From Halomonas sp. 54_146 (GTDB lineage: Bacteria > Pseudomonadota > Gammaproteobacteria > Pseudomonadales > Halomonadaceae): DNA of 50,151 nt. A program made the translations under genes and the position numbers. The first letter of the stretch is position 1. Each line of letters begins with the position of its first letter. Shown here in pieces: positions 43,656 to 50,151 of this stretch. The notes beneath the pieces were generated by a model that was given only the letters and a program-made list of their open reading frames with translations, was not told where the DNA came from and ran no database searches. The stretch spans positions 1 through 50,151 of the forward strand of contig NZ_LGEN01000024.1 of the NCBI RefSeq assembly GCF_001507855.1. Reading direction: 5' to 3'.

Positions 43656-45101
43656 ATGTCGGTTTATTATCAGCGTCACGGCGATATAGGCGTTATTCAA
43701 ATCGCCAACCCACCGGTTAACGCCTTGGGGCACGCGGTACGCAGTGGCTTAGTCAACGCGCTTAAAGAGGGCATTGCCGACACGCAAGCTAACGCGCTGG
43801 TGGTGTTAGCCGAAGGCCGCACCTTTATTGCTGGGGCGGATATTCGTGAGTTTGGTAAGCCGCCTCAAGCCCCGCTGCTACCTGATGTCATTACCCAACT
43901 GGAAGCCTGCCCAAAACCGCTGATTGCCGCGCTGCACGGCACAGCGTTAGGTGGCGGCTTGGAAGTAGCGCTAGGTTGCCACTACCGAGTGGCGCTGGCG
44001 GGCACCCGCGTTGGGCTTCCGGAAGTGAAGCTCGGCCTGCTGCCCGGCGCTGGTGGTACCCAGCGTTTACCGCGCTTAATAGGCGTTGAGAGTGCCTTGG
44101 AAATCATTACCAGCGGGCGCTTTGTAGAGGCTGAAGAAGCGTTTGAAGCAGGTATTATCGACGCTATTAGCAATGCCCAAACGCCGCTTGAAGCGGGTTT
44201 AGTGGCAGCGAAAGAGGTGCTTTCTGGCAACCAAGTGGCGCGTATTACCGGCCAGCTTCCAGCTCCGGCGGCTAACCCCCAAGCGATTACCGCTATGCTG
44301 GAACGGCTAAATCAAGACTCTCCCGAACTTTTCTCACCGTTTCGCATTGTCGAAGCGATTCAGGCCTGCGTGGATGCCGAGTCACTTGACGTTGGGTTGC
44401 GCCGCGAGCGGGAGCTGTTTTTAGCCTGTATGGATTCGCCCCAGCGCGCCGGCCTTATTCATCTGTTTTTTGCCGCCCGCAGCCCCCACCTGGTGCCCGA
44501 TGTTGAGAACGCCAGTGCTTTTAAACACGTTGCGCTAATCGGCGAGCATCCGCTGTTTGAGCGCCTGCAGAAAGCCGCGCAAAAGGCGGGCATTAGCTTA
44601 ACCAGCGTACCCGACGACGCCACCGAGCTATGCCTGCTGGCACCGAATACTCCTCTAAATGCTGACGCGAGCTGCCCCGTTATCACGCTAAAAGAAATGG
44701 GCACCAGCGATGGCAGCAGTGGAAACACCAACAGCGACACAGCGCTCAGCCTAATCATTGCCGAAAACGGCCATATCGTTGAGCTGGTCAATTTAAGCAC
44801 CGAACCACTTACCCAGCAGCGAGCCGCACTCACGCTAAAAGCACTGCGGTTAAACGTGGTGGTCAGCCAACAGCAAAGCGTGCTGAACATTTTGCATGCG
44901 GCTCTTCAGCGGGCGTCAGCCAGTGAGCGCCAGGCTGCGCTTGAACAGGCAAGCCTCAGCATCGCAGCACAGGGCGTCTGCTACCGCGCAAGCGATATTG
45001 ATCTACTCGCGGTGGAAGCGCTCGGCTACCCGCGCCATTTAGGTGGGCCGCATCGCCAGGCCACGCTCTCAACTGCCATCTCGACTGCTAAGGACGCATA
45101 A
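43656..45101 (+). CDS. Crotonase fused to a collapsed hydroxyacyl-CoA dehydrogenase region
   Basis: This 481-residue protein begins with a full enoyl-CoA hydratase domain (about 1-200) with both catalytic glutamates, Glu103 in GGGLEVALG and Glu123 in GLPEVKLGLLPGAGG. The linker RERELFLACMDSPQRAGLIHLFFA is as in FadB/FadJ/PimF proteins. The dehydrogenase that should follow (about 400 residues) is cut to about 200: the NAD loop reads ALIGEHPLF instead of VIGAGTMG, the catalytic His-Glu segment is not seen, but a C-terminal match ASDIDLLAVEALGYPRHLGGP survives. It should hydrate enoyl-CoA but not oxidise hydroxyacyl-CoA. The ATG at 43656 has GAGAG about seven bases upstream. Neighbours are acyl-CoA dehydrogenases. 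Confidence 0.85.
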   Translation: MSVYYQRHGDIGVIQIANPPVNALGHAVRSGLVNALKEGIADTQANALVVLAEGRTFIAGADIREFGKPPQAPLLPDVITQLEACPKPLIAALHGTALGGGLEVALGCHYRVALAGTRVGLPEVKLGLLPGAGGTQRLPRLIGVESALEIITSGRFVEAEEAFEAGIIDAISNAQTPLEAGLVAAKEVLSGNQVARITGQLPAPAANPQAITAMLERLNQDSPELFSPFRIVEAIQACVDAESLDVGLRRERELFLACMDSPQRAGLIHLFFAARSPHLVPDVENASAFKHVALIGEHPLFERLQKAAQKAGISLTSVPDDATELCLLAPNTPLNADASCPVITLKEMGTSDGSSGNTNSDTALSLIIAENGHIVELVNLSTEPLTQQRAALTLKALRLNVVVSQQQSVLNILHAALQRASASERQAALEQASLSIAAQGVCYRASDIDLLAVEALGYPRHLGGPHRQATLSTAISTAKDA

Positions 45102-45102
45102 C

Positions 45103-46296
45103 ATGAACCTCACCTTTAGCCCCGAAGAGCAGGCCTTTCGCGCCGAAGTACGCCGCTTTCTAGCCGATGCGCTGCCCAGCGATATCAGCGAACGCGTGCG
45201 CTTAGGGCGTCACCTGCGTGCCGATGATCACCTGCGCTGGCAGAACATTCTCAGCGAACAGGGTTGGCTGGCCTCTAACTGGCCAAAGGCGCATGGCGGC
45301 CCAGGCTGGGGGCCCGTGCAGCGGCATATTTTTGATGAAGAGTGCGCCGCGGCCCACGCGCCTACGGTCGTGCCCTTTGGCGTCAACATGGTGGCCCCCG
45401 TCATCATGAAGTTCGGCAGTATTGAGCAGCAACAGCACTACCTGCCGCGCATTTTGAGCAACCAGGATTGGTGGTGCCAGGGCTATTCAGAACCCGGCGC
45501 TGGTTCCGATTTGGCGGGCCTGAACACCCGTGCCGTGCGCGATGGTGACCACTATATCGTCAATGGCCAGAAAACCTGGACCACTCTGGGCCAGCACGCC
45601 AACATGCTGTTCTGTTTGGTGCGCACCGACCCTAACGCCAAAAAGCAGGCCGGCATCAGCTTTCTGCTGATTGATATGCAAACTCCTGGCATTACCGTGC
45701 GGCCGATTATTACCTTGGATGGTGCCCACGAAGTTAACGAAATATTTTTAGACAACGTTTGCGTACCAGTAGAGAACCGCGTTGGTGAAGAGGGCCAGGG
45801 CTGGACCTGCGCTAAGTTTCTGCTCACCCACGAACGCACGGGCATTGCGGGGCTTGGTCACGCCAAGCAGGCGCTGCGCCACGTAAAGTCGCTGGCTAGC
45901 CGGATTCAACATCGCGGCAAACCGCTGCTGGAGCTACCCAGCTTTCGCCAGCGGGTAGTAAAAGCAGAGCTTGAGCTAATGGCGCTGGAAGTTACCAACC
46001 TGCGCGTGATTGCCGCCGCCCGCGACGGCGGCGTGCCCGGTGCAGAAAGCTCGCTGCTAAAAGTACGTGGCTCAGAGCTTCGCCAGGAGCTAAGCGAACT
46101 CACCCGCCGCGCTCTTGGCCCCGCCGCACTGCCATTCTTTCCTGATTTCCTGCATGGCGACGGCGGCCTGGATGACGAGCGCGCCCAAAGCGCTGCCGCC
46201 AGCGCCCAGTACTTCAATCGCCGCAAGCTGTCGATTTATGGCGGCGCTAATGAAATACAAAAAAGTATCGTCGCCAAAACCATTTTAGGTATGTAA
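45103..46296 (+). CDS. Acyl-CoA dehydrogenase, large-subunit type (PimC-like)
   Basis: This 397-residue flavoprotein has the three acyl-CoA dehydrogenase domains, with GYSEPGAGSDLAGL and NGQKTWTT lining FAD and substrate. The C-terminal base position of MCAD-type enzymes (YEGT) reads YGGANEIQ, so glutamate is absent there; a Glu in LTHERTGIAG sits where isovaleryl-CoA-type enzymes place theirs. This layout matches large subunits such as PimC (pimeloyl-CoA dehydrogenase). AGGA lies eight bases upstream of the ATG, one base after the previous stop. It likely works with the next gene product. Confidence 0.9.
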   Translation: MNLTFSPEEQAFRAEVRRFLADALPSDISERVRLGRHLRADDHLRWQNILSEQGWLASNWPKAHGGPGWGPVQRHIFDEECAAAHAPTVVPFGVNMVAPVIMKFGSIEQQQHYLPRILSNQDWWCQGYSEPGAGSDLAGLNTRAVRDGDHYIVNGQKTWTTLGQHANMLFCLVRTDPNAKKQAGISFLLIDMQTPGITVRPIITLDGAHEVNEIFLDNVCVPVENRVGEEGQGWTCAKFLLTHERTGIAGLGHAKQALRHVKSLASRIQHRGKPLLELPSFRQRVVKAELELMALEVTNLRVIAAARDGGVPGAESSLLKVRGSELRQELSELTRRALGPAALPFFPDFLHGDGGLDDERAQSAAASAQYFNRRKLSIYGGANEIQKSIVAKTILGM

Positions 46297-46306
46297 GGGA
46301 GTCACC

Positions 46307-47419
46307 ATGGATTTTGCTTTAACCGACGAGCAACGTATGCTCGAAGAGACGCTCACCCGCTTGGTGGCTGATCAGGTTTCCCCCGAGCAGCGCCGCACGA
46401 TGCTGGCCGCTGCGCCAAGCGGTGCTTCTGCTCTATGGCGCACCTTTGCCGAACTGGGCCTGCTGCATATGCCCTTCAACGAAGATGTTGGCGGGCTAGG
46501 CGGCAACGGCACCGACCTAATGATTATTATGCAGGCACTCGGGCGTGGCCTAGTGCCAGAAGCCTACCTTGCAGGCCTGGTGCTACCCGGCCAACTGCTG
46601 GCACTCACCGCCAACGGTGAACAGCAAACGCGCTGGCTCGCCCCACTGCTGGAAGGCGAACACCAGTTAGCGCTTGCCTGGCAAGAGAGTGGTGCCCGCT
46701 ACGACGCCTTTGCGATCGTTACCCAAGCCACCCAGCGTAACGGCCAATGGCAGTTAAATGGCAGAAAAGATGTGGTGCTGAACCTGGAGGCCGCCGCTGC
46801 CACGCTGGTCACCGCTCGGTTAGATAACGGCAAACTGGGGCTATTCATTGTGCCCGCTGATGCACCTGGTTCATCTACGCACCTTTATCGCACTATCGAC
46901 GATCAGCCCGCCGGTGAGCTCGTCTTGAGCAACGTCACGTTGGCGCTGGAAAACTGCTTAAGCGACGATGCCAGTGACGCGCTGGCCGAGGTGTTGGCGC
47001 TTGGCCGCGCCGCACTGTGTGCAGAAGCTATCGGCGCGATGGAAGAGGCCTGCGACCAAACCCTTGCCTATCTAAAAGAGCGCAAGCAGTTTGGCCTGCC
47101 GCTAGCCACCTTCCAGGCATTGCAGCACCGCATGGTAGATATGCACCTGCACCTGGAGCAGTCCCGCTCGATGGCGATTTTAGCCGCCACCAGCCTTTCA
47201 CTGCCTACCAGCGAGCGGGATTACAACATTGCCGCCGCCAAAGCCTACTGTGGCGAATCGGCGCGCTTTATTGCCGAACAGGCGATTCAGCTTCACGGCG
47301 GCATGGGCATGACCGAAGAGTGCTATGTGGCTCACTACGCCAAACACCTAGTGATGTTTGATCACTACTTAGGCGACAGTGACTACCACCTCGAAACGGT
47401 TAGCGAGCTGTTGAAATAA
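46307..47419 (+). CDS. Acyl-CoA dehydrogenase, small-subunit type (PimD-like)
   Basis: This 370-residue protein is the shorter partner, beginning MDFALTDEQRMLEETLTRLV as PimD-like subunits do. At the helix where the large subunit has HERTG this one has RAALCAEAIGA, and the C-terminal motif is QLHGGMGMTEECYVAHY, so neither known catalytic base position holds a glutamate. The adjacent pair therefore resembles the alpha2beta2 heteromeric dehydrogenases of pimelate and steroid side-chain degradation, in which only one subunit is catalytic. It starts 10 bases after the large-subunit gene. Confidence 0.88.
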   Translation: MDFALTDEQRMLEETLTRLVADQVSPEQRRTMLAAAPSGASALWRTFAELGLLHMPFNEDVGGLGGNGTDLMIIMQALGRGLVPEAYLAGLVLPGQLLALTANGEQQTRWLAPLLEGEHQLALAWQESGARYDAFAIVTQATQRNGQWQLNGRKDVVLNLEAAAATLVTARLDNGKLGLFIVPADAPGSSTHLYRTIDDQPAGELVLSNVTLALENCLSDDASDALAEVLALGRAALCAEAIGAMEEACDQTLAYLKERKQFGLPLATFQALQHRMVDMHLHLEQSRSMAILAATSLSLPTSERDYNIAAAKAYCGESARFIAEQAIQLHGGMGMTEECYVAHYAKHLVMFDHYLGDSDYHLETVSELLK

Positions 47420-47430
47420 GGGAGCGACAC

Positions 47431-48210
47431 ATGCCAGATGACATCGGTGAGTTAGTGACTGTCAGCGCGATTGAAAACGGCATCGTAGAGGTGAGCATTG
47501 CGCGCCCTGAGGTGCGTAATGCGCTCAATGAAGCCACCGCTTTGGCACTCAATGAAGCGCTGGCGGCAGTAGCAAGCAATGCACAAATCCGCTGCGTTAT
47601 TCTGCGCGGTGAAGGCAGCTCGTTTTGCGCCGGCGCTGACTTAGCAGAGTTTGAGAAAGCCACGGCTCAGCCCGCCAGCGAGCGGCTGGAAACGCTCTTT
47701 CTACCCGCACTGCGCAGTTTAATGGTAATGGATAAACCGGTGATTGCGGCGGTTAGCGGTGCTGCTGCAGGTATTGGCGTTTCCTATGTGCTCGCCAGCG
47801 ATATGGTGGTGATGGGCAGCTCCGCCTACCTCAAGCTTGCCTTTATTAACATTGGCCTGATTCCCGATGGCGGCGCTTGCTGGCACCTGGTGCGCAAGCT
47901 TGGTCACGCCCAGGCGTTTGAAATGGCGGCGCTTGCCACACCTATCACTGCTGAGCGTTGCGTGGCGCTGGGATTGGCTAACCGAGCCGTCGAAGACAAC
48001 CAAGTGCGAGAAGCAGCTCGTTCGTTGGCACAAGCGCTAGTAGCGCAATCACCCCAGGCGCTAAGCGCCACCAAGCACGCATTGCGGGAAGCGGCGCAGC
48101 GCTCGCTGAATGACACCATGCAATTAGAAGGCGAGCTTCAAGACCAATGCAAAGCGTCTGAAGATTTTCAAGCGCGGGTGGCGGCGTTTCGTCAAAGCCG
48201 CCGCAAGTGA
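47431..48210 (+). CDS. Enoyl-CoA hydratase/isomerase family protein (PaaG-like)
   Basis: This 259-residue crotonase has the oxyanion segment FCAGADLAEF but lacks both hydratase glutamates: the first position reads AAAGIGVSYV and the second YLKLAFINIGLIPDGG. The IPDGG aspartate corresponds to the catalytic Asp of PaaG-type enoyl-CoA isomerases (VPDSG/GG), so double-bond isomerisation is more likely than hydration. It ends the catabolic block, 11 bases after the small dehydrogenase gene, and overlaps the convergent oxygenase gene by 19 bases. Confidence 0.88.
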   Translation: MPDDIGELVTVSAIENGIVEVSIARPEVRNALNEATALALNEALAAVASNAQIRCVILRGEGSSFCAGADLAEFEKATAQPASERLETLFLPALRSLMVMDKPVIAAVSGAAAGIGVSYVLASDMVVMGSSAYLKLAFINIGLIPDGGACWHLVRKLGHAQAFEMAALATPITAERCVALGLANRAVEDNQVREAARSLAQALVAQSPQALSATKHALREAAQRSLNDTMQLEGELQDQCKASEDFQARVAAFRQSRRK

Positions 48211-49151
48211 TCCAGCGCTTTTTGATAATCTGCGCGTAGCGTGGCTACTTCTTCGGCCACGCTGTTCATAGAGGCAATGCCGCCTACGCCCTGCCCTGCA
48301 CCCCAGATATCCCGCCACGCTTTTGCCCTACTGCTACCACCTGAGCCATAGCGCATAGAGGCTTTATCGCCTTCAGGCAGCGCATCGGGGTCTAAGCCCG
48401 CCTGTTCAATACTTTGCCGCAAATAATTGCCGTGCACGCCGGTAAATAGGTTGGTATAGACGATATCGCCTGCTGCGGCGTCCAGCACCATCTGCTTATA
48501 GGCCGCTTGAGCGTTTGCCTCTTGGGTGGCGATAAAGCGCGTGCCCATATACACCAAATCCACCCCTAGCGCCTTAGCGGCAACGATCTGTTCGCCTTTG
48601 GTGATCGCCCCTGCCAGCACTAGAGGGCCATCGTAAAAGCGGCGCACTTCGGCCACCAACGCAAAGGGATTTAACCGCCCGGCATGGCCACCTGCGCCGT
48701 GACATACCAATATCAGGCCATCGACGCCTGCATCAATGGCTTTTTTGGCGTGCCGCAGCGTGGTCACATCATGAAAAACCAAGCCGCCGTAGGCGTGTAC
48801 CTGCTCAACCACTCGATTAGGCGCATGCAGGCTGGTAATCACCAGCGGTACCTTGAACTCGGCACATAGCGCGACATCGTGTTCTAGGCGGTCGTTGGTG
48901 GGATGCACGATTTGGTTGACCGCAAAAGGCGCTGAGGGCTGTTCCGGGTGGCGTTCGTCATAGTCGGCCAGAGTATCGGTGATAGTTTGTAGCCACTCGC
49001 GCAGCGCTTCGGCAGGCCGCGCGTTAAGTGCCGGAAAAGCACCGATAATGCCCGCTTGGCACTGGGCAATCACCAGCTCAGGCCCAGAAACGATAAACAT
49101 CGGGGAGCCGATCACCGGCAAGGTTAACGACGAAGTTAGGCGCGTTAGCAT
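48192..49151 (-). CDS. Nitronate monooxygenase-family flavoprotein
   Basis: This 319-residue FMN TIM barrel matches NPD/nitronate monooxygenases: TLPVIGSPMFIVSGPELVIA at the start, CHGAGGHAGRLNPFALV for phosphate binding and VYMGTRFIATQEANA near the end. Such enzymes oxidise propionate 3-nitronate and other nitronates; some are enoyl reductases or unknown. The ATG at 49151 gives the family N-terminus; a GTG four codons earlier is possible. It is convergent with the acyl-CoA genes (19-base overlap) and downstream of etfA. Confidence 0.88.
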   Translation of the reverse strand: MLTRLTSSLTLPVIGSPMFIVSGPELVIAQCQAGIIGAFPALNARPAEALREWLQTITDTLADYDERHPEQPSAPFAVNQIVHPTNDRLEHDVALCAEFKVPLVITSLHAPNRVVEQVHAYGGLVFHDVTTLRHAKKAIDAGVDGLILVCHGAGGHAGRLNPFALVAEVRRFYDGPLVLAGAITKGEQIVAAKALGVDLVYMGTRFIATQEANAQAAYKQMVLDAAAGDIVYTNLFTGVHGNYLRQSIEQAGLDPDALPEGDKASMRYGSGGSSRAKAWRDIWGAGQGVGGIASMNSVAEEVATLRADYQKALDHLRRL

Positions 49152-49185
49152 GGGGTAACTCACTGATTGTGATTATAGGGTCGTT

Positions 49186-49210
49186 AAAAAGCCCCTTAAC
49201 GGGGCTTTTT
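49186..49210 (-). terminator. etfA terminator
   Basis: AAAAAGCCCC and GGGGCTTTTT form a perfect stem around TTAAC, 24 bases after the etfA stop, with T-runs on either strand. Confidence 0.92.
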
Positions 49211-49234
49211 ACAGAAGCTTTTTTTACAGAAACT

Positions 49235-50151
49235 TTACAGCTTGCTCTCAAGCTCGGGCAGGATCTCAAACAGATCACCCACCAGGCCGTAATCCGCCAC
49301 TTGGAAGATCGGCGCTTCTTCGTCTTTGTTGATGGCCACAATCACCTTGGAGTCTTTCATACCTGCCAGGTGCTGAATCGCGCCGCTGATACCCACGGCG
49401 ATATACAGATCCGGGGCAACGATCTTACCGGTCTGGCCGACCTGCATATCGTTGGGCACAAAGCCTGCGTCTACCGCCGCGCGGGAAGCGCCAATGGCGG
49501 CACCCAGCTTGTCGGCAATGCCATCGAGCAGTTTGAAGTTGTCGCCGTTGCCCATGCCGCGGCCACCGGAGATCACCACTTTGGCACCGCCCAGTTCGGG
49601 GCGGTCTGACTTGGCCAGCGTTTCGTTGACAAAGCTGGACTGGGTGTTGTCTACCACCACGTCGACCGCTTCAATTGCGGCATTGCCGCTAGCGCCGACC
49701 GCATCAAAGCCGGTGGTGCGCACGGTAATAACCTTGAGTACGTCGTCGCTTTTGACGGTGGCGATGGCGTTGCCGGCGTAGATCGGGCGCTTGAAGGTGT
49801 CGGCGCTTTCGACGGCAATCACGTCCGACAGCTGGCTGACGTCTTTTAGCGCCGCTAAACGCGGCAGCACGTTTTTGCCGGTAGTAGAGGCGCTGGCGAG
49901 AACATGGGTGTAATCACCGGCCAGCTCAACCAGCAGCGCGCCCATGGGCTCGGCTAGCTGGTGGGCGTAAACGGCGTTATCCGCCACGCGCACTTTGCGG
50001 ACGCCGTCGAGTTTGGCGGCCGCTTCGGCGGCGGCGCTTACGCCTTCACCGACCACCAGTACATCAATATCACCACCAATGGCGTGGGCGGCCGCCACCA
50101 CGTGGGCGGTAGCGCCGGCGAGTTGGCCTTCGTGGAGATCGGCAAGTATCA
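49235..50151 (-). CDS. etfA: Electron transfer flavoprotein alpha subunit (5' end outside window)
   Basis: This partial gene covers 305 codons; only the first few residues are missing, since the visible frame opens [18 protein letters not shown], close to the family start. The C-terminal FAD domain is complete: [50 protein letters not shown] and [12 protein letters not shown]. EtfAB collects electrons from acyl-CoA dehydrogenases and passes them to ETF-quinone oxidoreductase. Its closeness to the dehydrogenase pair fits that role. etfB is expected just beyond the window. Confidence 0.96.
   Translation of the reverse strand, partial: ILADLHEGQLAGATAHVVAAAHAIGGDIDVLVVGEGVSAAAEAAAKLDGVRKVRVADNAVYAHQLAEPMGALLVELAGDYTHVLASASTTGKNVLPRLAALKDVSQLSDVIAVESADTFKRPIYAGNAIATVKSDDVLKVITVRTTGFDAVGASGNAAIEAVDVVVDNTQSSFVNETLAKSDRPELGGAKVVISGGRGMGNGDNFKLLDGIADKLGAAIGASRAAVDAGFVPNDMQVGQTGKIVAPDLYIAVGISGAIQHLAGMKDSKVIVAINKDEEAPIFQVADYGLVGDLFEILPELESKL

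Overview
The window reads as chromosome of a gammaproteobacterium, most likely a halophile of the Halomonadaceae (Halomonas-like). This is inferred from gammaproteobacterial gene order (gloB-yafS-rnhA-dnaQ, tusDCBE next to a YccA-type gene), acidic proteins, TRAP transport and moderate GC. No phage, insertion sequence or CRISPR array was seen. Coding density is high and most genes have good Shine-Dalgarno sequences.

Layout. 1-4.6 kb: a Pat-type protein acetyltransferase diverges from a histone-deacetylase-family enzyme, with an XRE-cupin regulator behind them. 4.7-6.9 kb: the tusDCBE tRNA 2-thiolation relay and a BI-1/YccA membrane protein. 7-12 kb: a secreted dienelactone hydrolase-like protein, a chemoreceptor and a PAS-GGDEF diguanylate cyclase separated by a GAGAA x10 microsatellite, then a PHB-depolymerase-type esterase and tRNA-Ser(UGA). 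12.4-17.7 kb: a K+/H+ antiporter, an orphan ThiY-like binding protein, a DEDDh exonuclease/GIY-YIG/Cys4 fusion and a YbfF-type esterase. 17.7-20.6 kb: the queuosine-precursor transporter yhhQ behind a probable preQ1-I riboswitch, then a PrpE-type acyl-CoA synthetase. 21-28 kb: a HlyU-like ArsR regulator, sohB, an SCP2 protein, the overlapping chain yafS-rnhA-dnaQ-nudC, then gloB and mltD. 28-34 kb: a YejABEF peptide ABC importer. 34-40 kb: rsuA, an omega-amidase, rarD, a second chemoreceptor and a SulP anion transporter.

40.3-48.2 kb is the most distinctive block. A TAXI-TRAP importer (binding protein plus fused DctQM permease) is followed by a crotonase joined to a collapsed hydroxyacyl-CoA dehydrogenase, a large/small acyl-CoA dehydrogenase pair of the PimC/PimD kind, and a PaaG-like enoyl-CoA isomerase/hydratase. 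It looks like uptake and beta-oxidation of one unidentified organic acid. A nitronate monooxygenase-like gene and etfA (electron acceptor of acyl-CoA dehydrogenases, cut by the window edge) lie convergently downstream.

Two sequence-level themes stand out: the riboswitch candidate, and short (13-18 bp) tandem duplications recurring in at least nine places, often in the last codons of genes or just after them.
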